From Lenzites betulinus (lineage: Eukaryota > Basidiomycota > Agaricomycetes > Polyporales > Polyporaceae): a stretch of DNA of 64,000 nucleotides. Numbering within the stretch: the first letter of the stretch is position 1; each line of letters starts with the position of its first letter. The position numbers and the translations under genes were made by a program. Below, piece after piece: positions 1-9,027 of the stretch. The notes beneath the pieces are model-generated. The model did not search any database and had not been told where the DNA came from. It saw only the letters and a list, made by a program, of their open reading frames with translations. Location: assembly GCA_022264855.1 (NCBI GenBank), contig JABYQU010000014.1, positions 124,001 to 188,000 on the forward strand, in the 5' to 3' direction.

Positions 1-2
1 GG

Positions 3-302
3 ATCTGCAGGGCAGTCTGCTCTATCGGCAGCGAAGACGTCGGGCATGGGCACTCCGCGGCAAATATTTTCTCCACCGATGAGGCGAGTAAGGGGACGTC
101 CTCCCACCCCTGGATCGTTGAAGGCAAGTATATGTCGGAGATGGAGGACGTGAGGTACGCGTGGACGGCATTGCGAATGGTATCAAACCGAGAGGTAGCA
201 TTCTGGGCCACCCTGACCTCGACTTCAAGAGTTGGTCAGACTATGTGCCTGCGGTGGTTAGAAGAGACGCACTATGGACGGGCCATACTGTTGGCGGAAT
301 AG
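3..302 (+). CDS. Possible 3' end of an unrecognised protein gene (partial at window edge)
   Basis: One frame is open from the first bases of the window to a TAG at 300-302, about 99 codons. Its C-terminal half reads like real protein (MSEMEDVRYAWTALRM, then CLRWLEETHYGRAILLAE). I do not recognise a family. A second frame ending in TGA at 305-307 also reads plausibly over about 140-304, so the true frame, or a splice that switches frame, is unresolved. The 5' part lies outside the window. About 300 bases without a feature separate it from the next gene. Confidence 0.35.
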   Translation: MCRAVCSIGSEDVGHGHSAANIFSTDEASKGTSSHPWIVEGKYMSEMEDVRYAWTALRMVSNREVAFWATLTSTSRVGQTMCLRWLEETHYGRAILLAE

Positions 303-609
303 TTTGAGGGTGAGGCGAATCCATGGTAAAATCTTGTTCAGTCTGCATATATGCGTGTGAGCTTCGAGAGTTTTCAGTTTTCGTGGATCCCCAGCGCGAT
401 TACAGGTCTGCGCGGAGTGAAATGCGCGAGAGGAGAGGAAGGTGGTGGCGGAAGACAAACGCGTCGATGGCCACACGGCGTTCGCGTGCACTTTGACGCG
501 TCACGTTCACGTGATCGTCTTGCTTACGTCCCATGCACTCGAGCCTCGGTCTCCGAGTCCTTTCCCCTCTGTCTCTGGTCTACCTCACGTTCGCTCATTC
601 TCGAAAAGC

Positions 610-1226
610 ATGGCAGACAATAACACCGTTTGTGTGGACTGCGAGCCCAGCTCACAACAGGAAAAGACCAGCGCAGACCTACAACAGACCACACATCTAC
701 GAAACCCCTTGGATCCTAGCACATTCATTCCGCCGACCCCATCCTCGATTTCACCAAGTATCATCATAGAGTTCTGCGACAGAGTATGTAACAGCTGTAT
801 GCATGAGTAATGATGTCGCTCACTATGTATGCTGGGACAGTGCCGATGGTACGCCTTACCGAAATTAGCTTGTAACTCCTCACGTTCAAACAGATCCATA
901 GGCTACATAGAGCGACATGGGTATCCACGGAACTGTTCCTCACGTTCCCTACCCCCGCCATCAAATCAGTCACCATTCTGCCACTGAACGCCGAGGACAC
1001 GGCCGGTCGTTTCCGTGTATGGCTTTTCCTTAGCGGTGTACCCCCCACAGTCGTATGGGACAGAAAGATCGAGGGCGGCTTCCCCGAGCTGAAAGTTCTC
1101 GTGAGTATACATCTGCCGTCACTGTACATCATGTCATGACTGGAGCACTCTGACATGGTCCAATAGAAACAACGCATAAGAGATCACATACAGCCTGGCA
1201 AATCTCTCGGCCACTCTGACAAGTGA
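610..1226 (+). CDS. Rdx / selenoprotein-W-like thioredoxin-fold protein
   Basis: CDS join(610..783, 841..848, 902..1100, 1167..1226), 146 aa. The family (Rdx, SelW/SelT-like) has a small thioredoxin-like fold with a redox CxxC motif near the start of the fold and is linked to thiol redox chemistry; most fungal members have Cys in place of selenocysteine. Here the motif is C56-D-R-C59, followed by RWLHRATW and the family-like segments VTILPLNAEDTAGRF and VVWDRKIEGGFPELK. The second cysteine comes from an 8-nt exon (TGCCGATG, 841-848) flanked by introns of 57 and 53 nt. Skipping that exon would lose the CxxC, so the small exon decides the call. A second CxxC (C8-V-D-C11) sits in a roughly 50-residue N-terminal extension. 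Next gene downstream is convergent and 2.3 kb away. Family assignment is firm; cellular role is inferred. Confidence 0.85.
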
Positions 1227-3075
1227 GCCCGGCTCCCGGCCATGTATCATCCGTACAAGATGTAAAGCATATCTCCCATGTATGTATCGATATTGTCCTC
1301 CATCTGTCTGTCACGTACGGTGAAGTCCAAACGCCGAAGCACACGCCTGCCGCGATGTGGACATGTCAGTTTTGACAACGACTCTCCTCGTTGACATCAG
1401 TTGGTGCCTGCCCGTTTGAGAACCAATGCATCACAGAAATGTCTTGCAAACTGTGAGGATCTGTTTGTAGGTGCAGCGCCGGCAGCGACCTGATCAATTT
1501 AACTCGTTATGCACGCAGGAATCTGATTTCTTTGCCTTCCAAAATCCGTTATCACAGCACGCAAGAAGAGCGAGCTGTGGTCACAACTGGAACATCCGTT
1601 ATCATACGCGACTTGCGGCATCCCAGTGCTTGATGGGCTATATCCATACTGAACATGTGGTGGGAGGAATTGTTCCCAAACCCGGCTTCTCGCCGGTACG
1701 ATGTCGTAGCTGGACACCCTTCTCCACACACCGGTGAGAGTCCCAATTACCAGTCAGCGGGTTAACTTCGCCACTTGGATCTTTGACCGCTGCACGATCT
1801 TCTTCTCCGCCCCGCAAACCACCGCTCTCCGCAACACGCCTTCTCGGAGAGATTCCGGCAGGCGCGTCCATCTTACTCACACCCCTGCTCGGTCGGCCAG
1901 CTCCGCGCAACACTGACTTTGATAGGTGCGCATACCCTTGGAACCGGTCGTGCTGCACCATATATGCAAGTAGGATGTGAACAGCCGCTACTCATTACTC
2001 ACCCGCGGACACCGCATGCAGCATTGCTTCCGCCCTACTGCAGTCCCACCGACCCACATCCCCCATGCACATGGTCCATCTGGCTGAAGGCCGTCGGCCA
2101 CACCGCATATCGCAGTGACTTATCCCCATCCATCATGATCTCCATCCCGCATGCTCTGACAACGGGACCGCGTTATCCGACACTCCCACCACTCCCACTA
2201 CCCCGCAGACCGAACCCCTTGCATTCATGCCACGCAGCCTGAAGTCTGAACGCTCGTCCCGAGGTCGAAGGAGTCCGGGGACCTGCTTCAGCCTGACACA
2301 CGCACCCCGCAATCACCCCGCCATATCCCCGCAAAGCCCGCACTCCCCACGTCGGCCGTGTGCCAAACATATCCCACCCGCACCCGCGCGCCATCTGTCC
2401 ACTGGACGCTCGCTGACATTGCCTTCCGTCCGTCCTCCGCACCCGCGCGTCCCGCTACATATGCCCGAGCCTCTCCTCGAAGCTCCCGGCATGCAGCAGA
2501 TACGCTCTGCGCCCCGAGCTCCAGCTTGCCCGCTTATCGTCTCCGCCCCGCTGGTCCCATGTCCGCCCATGGTCATCTGCAAACTCACGCAGACGTCCAT
2601 GCCGTACGTGCCCGTCCGCCCGTCACCCGCCCGCACGTCGACGTCGTTCCATCGCTCTCTTCCACGCGGCCCTGTGCTCTCCGGGCTGTCTCCCAGCATG
2701 TGCATGTGGTGCTTGCGCGTCACGTCTGCCCGCCGACTCTGGGCCTGGGGCGATAGAAGGCTTCCAGAGGGCAGCTTGCCTAATTCGTGGTGCTCGGTGC
2801 GTATACCGGTGTTAGGTATATTGCCTTCGGGCTGTTCTCTGTCCCGGTCGCGCGTCTGGTTACCGTCGACCGTGCTATCCGGGCAGGGCCCAAGACATGT
2901 TTTGCGTACGTGCACCGTGCACGTTCGTTGCTAACTCTGCAGCATGAATATTACTCTGTCTTTGCATGCGGCTAGCAAGACTCCACCTGACCGCCTGCCT
3001 GGTACTTACACCTCCTGTCGCCGCTGCCTTTCAAATACTGAAGGCGACCATTTCACCACGTCCCGAACACACACC
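1227..3075. other. Intergenic stretch without a recognised gene
   Basis: About 1.85 kb between the Rdx gene and a doubtful small ORF. Open frames here are short or low-complexity (Pro/Arg/Ser-rich). From about 2000 to 2700 the plus strand is strongly C-rich, which by itself creates long open frames. I see no protein family, tRNA or clear repeat. Confidence 0.6.
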
Positions 3076-3291
3076 ATGACAGTGACACGAAAACGAAAGC
3101 ATGTTCAGTCCGAGGACAGCGACAGCGACACATCGCCGCCGCGCCGTCCAGCAAATATCACCAATAATAGTACACCTCAGCTCCTACGTACACCGTCCCT
3201 CCCCTCCCCGTCCACTCTTTTCCGCTCCTTCCTTCCTTCCAGCGGCAGCGCGACCGCGAGTGTGCTCTGTGCAGCAGCAATAGTACGCTAA
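3076..3291 (+). CDS. Doubtful small ORF with a nuclear-protein-like start
   Basis: ATG at 3076, stop ending at 3291, 71 codons. The first 24 residues (MTVTRKRKHV followed by an SEDSDSD acidic patch and a PPRR motif) look like the beginning of a basic/acidic nuclear protein, but the rest is low-complexity Ser/Pro and ends without any domain. It lies only about 250 nt from the convergent 3' end of the TVP38 gene, so there is no room for a large additional exon set. It may be a truncated relic or chance. A (GCAA)n microrepeat lies just downstream near 3447-3460. Confidence 0.2.
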   Translation: MTVTRKRKHVQSEDSDSDTSPPRRPANITNNSTPQLLRTPSLPSPSTLFRSFLPSSGSATASVLCAAAIVR

Positions 3292-3541
3292 CGACGCGAA
3301 CAACGAAGGCGAAGGCAATAACGGGCGCGCCCGTGAGACTACTATTACTACTGTCAACGTACCGATCCGAGAACGAATTCGAAGGGCGCATTCCTCGACG
3401 GCCGGCTGCCGCACCTCCCCCCTCCACCGCGCAGCCAGCGAGCAAGCAAGCAAGCAAGAGAAAGCGTACACGCCCCGCAGGCGGGCAACTTGTGTACAGC
3501 GTCCACGCGCGCGCGTGCAAGATATACAGAGATAGAGATAA

Positions 3542-5137
3542 TTAAGAGTCCGATCCTGAGATGATGTCCGTGTGTGCAACTGGCCCTGACGGCGGCGGCG
3601 GCGGCCCTGGCATTGACAGCGAGTGTACTGTCGGTGCCCCTGCTGCCAATCTGCCGTCGCTTGGGACAGGTGCAGGAGCAGGAGCACGCGGCGGGGGCGC
3701 CGCGCGGATCGCGACGAACGAGGTACGCGAGGGAGCTGCGACCTCGGCCATCTGCGCCTCGACGTCGTCGCTGTCGCCCGCGGCGAGGAACGCGACGCGC
3801 TCCTCCGCGTACCGCGCGTCGAGCGCGTCCTCGTCCTGCAGCTCCTCGTCGACGGCCTTGCGGGTGATGTACGAGAGGTAGACGAAGATCGCGAGGCAGA
3901 GCACGATGCCGACGACGGTCGAGTAGTGAGAAAGGGTGCTGCCCGCGTCTTCCTCGTCCTCGCCGTCGGTGCCCGCCGTGCCGTCGGGCCGCGCGACGTG
4001 GTAGGAGGCGAAGGAGTGGATGGAGCTCCCGATGCTGGTGTGGATGATCAGCTTCGGGAGGGAGAGCGCGGTGCAGGTGATGTAGGTGCGGAGGGTGAGG
4101 CTGGGCGAGGCGGCGAGGAGGCAGTTCATGACGTTGTACGGGTACGGCGCGAGGCGGATGAGGAACAGCAGCTTGGGGTTGTTCTCGATCGCGCGCACGA
4201 TGCGCTTGATCGTGACCGTGCACGAGAGCCAGCGGGAGATGCATGTGCGGAAGAACGTGCGCGAGACGGTGAAGACCACGAGCGCGCCCGCGAGCGAGGC
4301 CCAGTACGAGATGATCGCGCCTGTCCAGGGACCGAATGTGTAGCCGGAGAGAATAATGAGTGTGGAGTATAGCGGAATGGGAGCTGTAACGAGCGAGCGA
4401 GATCCGTCGTCAGCTGCGGTCCAGGGGGAAGAATGTATCATCCTGCGATTGACACTTACGGAACGTGGTTACGAAGATGAGAGCAAATATCACAGCGTAT
4501 CCTCGATATGTGTCGGACTGCAGCCAATGCGATAGCTTGTCCAGCGCTGTTGTGCCAATGCAAGAAGATCGCAGGAGTTTGGTCAACACGCGGCGAGAGA
4601 AGGCAGTGGTGACGGGCGCCTACCTTCGAAGACCTCGACTTTCCAGAAGCTGACGGCAGCCAGGAAGCCTACGGTGGTCATAACATACAAAATTATAGGG
4701 ATCCAAGGCTTGAGTAGATTAGCTATCCGGAGACCGCGCGGACGGGAGTAGGGTGATGAGGTAGAGAGGGTAGTGGATGAGGCCCAGCTTGACGCGATTG
4801 GGCAAGGCGCGGGGGAGAATGGAGGTTGCAAAGGTGCAGAACGGGGTTGGGGAGGTCGCTGTGAACGAATCCATGGCGGTATTGAAGAGAGCGGAGTGGG
4901 TGCTACTGGTGAATAAGGATACGCAGGGCCAGGAAGGGGAGACCGGTCGGGGGTCGGACCTGCAGGCCGCTTGGACGAGCCTTCCAACTGCGATAGACTA
5001 GCCTTCTCGCCGTAGACTTCCTGGAGGTGCGCGAAGCGGTGGGGTTGGGGTGTGGATGTTGGCGGATGGGAGGGGCCCGGTTGCGCGTAGGGGGTGTGGG
5101 GGTGTCCAAGTCGATTGGGCATGTTCTGAGAGTCCAT
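3542..5137 (-). CDS. TVP38: TVP38/TMEM64 (VTT/SNARE-associated) Golgi membrane protein
   Basis: CDS complement(join(3542..4383, 4460..4546, 4624..5137)), 480 aa. Members of this VTT-domain family are multi-pass proteins of Golgi and endosomal membranes; the yeast protein is associated with Tlg2 vesicles. Residues 1-135 are Pro/Ser-rich and probably cytosolic. Membrane spans follow at about 143-164, 186-212, 222-240 and 356-373. The conserved VTT core is visible: LIILSGYTFGPWTGAIISYW, a basic loop, then FLIRLAPYPYNVMNCLLAA (about 273-292). An acidic luminal or loop patch (EDEEDAG) precedes the last span, and a low-complexity tail of about 100 residues ends the protein. The start at 5137 gives the full N-terminal extension. 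Both introns are 76-77 nt with good GT/AG sites, and phases agree across joins. Confidence 0.85.
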
Positions 5138-5991
5138 TGCAGTTGGAGGCCTGTCCAAGGAGCAAAGTCTGACACGGTAAGGAGGGCGGGGAGAAGACGA
5201 AGGAGAGCGACGGCGACGAGGGCGGCAGCGGGGACAGCGGCAGCGACGACGAGGACGACGGGGGCCCAGCCAGTGAAGAGACCGCTTGAGGAGGAGAGGT
5301 GATGCTGAAAGGCCTGGAGAAGACGACATATGCGCGCACCTGTGATAGTATATATTCTCCTGATCGTTCCCACGCCCCGTCCCCTGGACGCGATCCGGCC
5401 CAGCGCCTAGGGCTTCTGCTCCTGCTGCGCCCGCCACCCGCGTCCCCTGCTGCATTTTTCTGCCCGCAGCGCGCCCTCGTCCGCACGCCCGCCCTCGAAA
5501 ATGCGCTCCGCTCGCCCTCCGCCTTGGCCGCAGCCGAGCAGGGCAGCAGCAGGGCGGGGAGCTCGATCTGGCGGTCGCAGCGAGCGCGCACGGTGGCGGT
5601 GTCGCGGGCGTCCTATGACCGCCTTTCGGTTCAGCCGCGGGCCTTTCTTCCTACTCCACGCCAACCTATCGCCCATGCGACGCTATCGATCCCCGCGCCC
5701 CCGCGTGCCTATGACGCTGGGGGCGCACTAGCACTCCGTTATTTCCCCCGACATACCACACAGTGCGACCCTCGACGTCGAGTGCGAGGTCATTTGAGTG
5801 ATCCCGCGTCGACATCCAGGCATATCGGCTCCGGAGGCGCGCCGTAGCCACGTGGAATATGTAAATCCGCCCAGCGCTTCCGCCATTCGCAGGCACGCCC
5901 GCCGGATGCACCGGTCCTCCTTCGCCCACTGCACCGACGGCAGCTCTGTAACTCCTCCACCTCGGGCGCGGTGGCTCCTATCCCTCGACCT
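5138..5991. promoter_or_regulatory. Divergent intergenic region (TVP38 / small mitochondrial protein)
   Basis: 854 bases between two outward-facing start codons, so it must hold both promoters. It is GC-rich with no clear TATA box near either start. The long open frames here on both strands are Arg/Ala/Pro-rich and match no family. Confidence 0.4.
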
Positions 5992-6400
5992 ATGCTCACC
6001 TCCGTACTTCTGCGTGGCTCTGCTGGCAAACTTTCTCTGCGCGCGGCTCGCCGCCGCGCCTGCACGCGTCGCATGAGCTCCTCGTCGTCGGCGCGCCATG
6101 CCCAGTTTTACTCCGAGTTCGCCGCAGGCATGATCCCGGTTGCGCTCTTGGGCTCTGCGGTCTACATGGTACGTCCGGCGGGACCGCTCGCTGTCTTCGC
6201 GTAAACTGACGCTCCCACAGGGGCTCCGGACGTGGCAGCAACACCTAGCGCACGAGCTTTTCCTGGAGGAGGCGCAGGCACACGTCCAGCAGCTGGAGGC
6301 CGAGGTCACTGCCCTTCGGGAGCAAATGAGGACGGAGACGGGGGTACAAGATGCTGTTGAGAGTGTAGGCAGCAAGAAATCGCGCTGGTGGCTCTGGTGA
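5992..6400 (+). CDS. Small predicted mitochondrial membrane protein with coiled coil
   Basis: CDS join(5992..6168, 6221..6400), 118 aa. The N-terminus is rich in Arg, Ser, Leu and Ala without acidic residues (MLTSVLLRGSAGKLSLRAAR), which fits a mitochondrial targeting presequence. It is followed by one hydrophobic segment (AAGMIPVALLGSAVYMGL, about residues 46-63, split by the intron exactly in phase 0). A heptad-like helix rich in Leu, Glu, Ala and Gln follows (about 69-95), then a basic tail ending SRWWLW. This layout is common in small inner-membrane accessory or assembly proteins of the respiratory chain, but I cannot assign a specific family. A shorter start at 6073 is possible (91 aa) and would remove the presequence. 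It converges on the PEX11 gene, with 191 bases between stop codons. Confidence 0.6.
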
Positions 6401-6591
6401 CTTGACCGTGGGCGTGCACGCGGTCGCCATGCGGTGGGCAGCAGCTGTCAATCATGTAGTGCCATCTCAACGAATCACATTACCAGTATATGGTCTAATC
6501 AACACGACATTAGGGCTAGATATCGGCAGCAACATACGAACTACGTAGACTGAGAGGGTATATCATAAGAGGGATCGGGCGAACGGAGCGG

Positions 6592-8002
6592 TCAGTGCGT
6601 ATGAGACTTGCTCAATAGGTTCTTGTGCTTGTCATATAGCTTCGCGGAGCTTTGTCGGACGCGCTCGTTCAGCGCCATAAATGTATTACGGTATGTTGCG
6701 CCACTCACCTGAGCACTGCAGAGGCTAGGCCAGCGAAGGTTTGTGCCTGTCCCTTCGCGCGCTTCAAGCGGAACACATCGTACGCTGAGGGGAAATGAGG
6801 CGGTGAGGCGCGCGAATGGCAAGTGCAAGGAACCGACATACAGACGAAGATGAGATCCATAACCAGTTTCAGCCTCGTTATTTGGATCCAGTAGTCCTGG
6901 CGCCGTAGGCGCATAAGCTCCTTCTCATCGAGCTTGTTGATAGCAGGATTTGACTTCGTGGTGGCGCCACCCATGCTTTCAGAATATAGGCGGTTCTCAA
7001 CTGCGGAACGCAAGATCCCATGAGCACAGCCCAGCAGCGCTCGAAACGCACACGTACCCTGGTGCTGGAGGTCGAGGATCACGCTTCGCTCTACGCTGTT
7101 CTCGACAAGGTTCACAAGCGTGCTCGCGAACCAGCAGTAGTCCGCCAGTCGTCCGGCGCGTTCGCCAGTAATCTTGCCGATGATTCCGAGCTTGGAGAAT
7201 GTGGCGGCATCGTCCGCCAGTCCGTTGATGAACTCGAGAAGCACCGGTGGTGGGGCATGGAGGAACGTGTGCAGCAGAGGCTTCTGCTTGCCCTTTTGTG
7301 TCGGGTATGAGTCGGTAGAGTGCTGTGCGAGGATGGACGTGAGCGGGGGAAGCCAGTTGAAGAGGATCAGGCATTTCCTGCGGTGCAAGCAGATTATTAG
7401 CTCGGCTCGATTGAAATGCGCGTGTCCACGCACCTGGTCAACGAGAACCCCGCGATGGCGGAGGTAAGACGCTTCGTGAGCTCTGCCTCCCATGGGGGAC
7501 GTTTCTGCCCTCTGAAGACGCGCGAGGAGGTGACTGCGACATGGAATAAGAGGTACATTTTCATCGAATACTGTAGGAGTTTCTACAATCGAAGTCAATA
7601 CACTCATCCCAATCTTGAACGGACAGCTAAACATACAAACGCCTTGTCGCGCCCGTTAGCGGACTTGAGCAGCTCCCGCCACACGTCCTCCCTCCTCACG
7701 CGGTCCTTGGACGAGTCAGGCTTCTCGTCCTCCTCATCGTCCTCGACCTCGATCGCCTGCGACTTCTCCTCCGAGTCGGCCTTGGTGTCGTAAATGTCAT
7801 TGCCAAATACGTGCGAGCCGTTAGACATGATGGACGTCCTCGGTGTCCTCGGCGGATGCGACGACAGAGGGTTCATCTGGAACGAGGACGTGTCCGTCGG
7901 AGGCTCGTACGACGCGGAGAGGCGGTTGTACTGCGAGTCGTTGATCGAGACCGAGGACGAGGAGGCATGGCCGTGCCCATAGGGGAACGTGATGGACGAC
8001 AT
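6592..8002 (-). CDS. PEX11: PEX11-family peroxisome proliferation/division protein
   Basis: CDS complement(join(6592..6649, 6709..6784, 6842..7377, 7434..7582, 7637..8002)), 394 aa. PEX11 proteins bend and elongate the peroxisomal membrane before fission. The first ~105 residues are Ser-rich and then acidic (EVEDDEEDEKPDSS). The PEX11 domain starts at the family signature NGRDKAFKLLQYSMKMYLLF (about 116-135) and runs to the C-terminus. It includes hydrophobic stretches around KCLILFNWLPPL and DYCWFASTLVNLVENS and the typical RRQDYWIQITRLKLVMDLIF helix near residue 340. The intron between exons 1 and 2 uses the TTGTAG acceptor at 7583-7588, which keeps the KLLQYSMK core; the nearer CTACAG would delete it. 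The last exon is short (58 nt). The gene is divergent from the dynein light chain gene. Confidence 0.85.
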
Positions 8003-8316
8003 GGCTGCAGTCGAGCTACCGCGAGTATCAGCAGCCTAGTGGTGCGTAGCGAGAGTCCCACCGAGAGGCCTGGGACAAGCTGTCAGTGCCACCGCTTCCC
8101 GAGCATGCGCGCGCCTGCGATCGCGCGCTGGCTATTACTATTAGCGCTGGCACGACGCACCTGCCAAAAGCGGGGAAAACGCCGCCACGTGCTCGCAGCG
8201 CAAACAGGCGTCAACCGCCGAATCGGGGAGCGTGACACCGACACAGCGCGCACACAGAGCGAGGTGGCGGCGCCCGCGTCCTGCTCAGCTCTCTCCCCCA
8301 GCCCACCGCACTCTCT
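8003..8316. promoter_or_regulatory. Divergent promoter region between PEX11 and dynein light chain
   Basis: Only 314 bases separate the two outward-facing start codons, so promoter elements are probably shared. I see no strong TATA box. The region is GC-rich. Confidence 0.5.
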
Positions 8317-9027
8317 ATGGCGGCCCTCACGGCCTCGGGCCTCCGCTCGCCCCCCACGCCGCGCTCCAGCGCACCCTCGCCGCGCCCCTCCGCGCCCTCG
8401 CCGCGCCCGACGTTCGACAACGACCTCCTCCGCGCATACATCAAGAAGTTGCTCCAGACCACGCTCGGCACCGCCGCCTGGCCCGAGGCGCGCGAGCGCG
8501 ACAAGGTCAAGGCGTGGATAAAGGAGATCGGCGAGCGCGTGAAGGAGCGCATGCTCGGTGAGCACTTACCTGCCACCCGCCCGTCTGCATTCGTCGCTGA
8601 CCGAGGAGCGCACGCACGCAGAGATCCAGCCGCGAGGTTTGTGAGTCCGCCCCCGCGGGATTGCGCGCGTGCCGTAGGGTCTGACGCGTCCCCGTCTGCG
8701 AAGTAAATACATCGTCCTGACGCAGATTAATGAGAACCTGGGGCAGGGAGGGAGGTGCGTGAGCCGACTTGTGCGTGCGCGGCAGATCTGACGGCCGCAC
8801 GTAATCGATAACCGCTGCGTTCCCCGTGCGTGAATACGTGCGAGCAGAGCCGACCTGGTCTGTCACTGGGAGGACTCCGACGCGGTAGCTCAAGAGGTGT
8901 TCCACAACGTACGTGCCGCTGCTCCTCCCGCCGGCCTCTGATCAGAAGGCGGGCGTGCAGCTGACGTCTGCCGCTTTAGGACTCGGTCATCTGCATCTGC
9001 GTCGCGTTCGCCATCCGGACGATCTAG
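8317..9027 (+). CDS. DYNLT: Tctex1-type dynein light chain (DYNLT family)
   Basis: CDS join(8317..8557, 8622..8640, 8704..8754, 8848..8908, 8980..9027), 139 aa. Tctex-type light chains dimerise and bind the dynein intermediate chain, linking cargo to cytoplasmic dynein. Residues 1-30 are a Ser/Pro/Arg-rich extension. The domain begins at FDNDLLRAYIKKLLQTTLG and continues through RDKVKAWIKEIGERVKERML. The beta-strand core follows: KYIVLTQINENLGQGG, then CHWEDSDAVAQEVFHN, then SVICICVAFAIRTI at the very C-terminus. Exon 2 is 19 nt (8622-8640) and is needed for the EIQPRGF segment. Phases close across all four introns. Length and C-terminal motif match the family well. Confidence 0.9.

Noticed and set aside
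784..901. Simple one-intron model of the Rdx gene with the acceptor at 891-893, giving C-D-R-I instead of CxxC
   Set aside because: The intron would be 110 nt and the family motif would be lost. The two-intron model with an 8-nt exon has normal intron sizes and restores CRWLHR.
2227..2934. 235-codon plus-strand open frame
   Set aside because: Arg/Pro/Ser-rich low-complexity translation in strongly C-rich DNA, with an equally long antisense frame. No family features.
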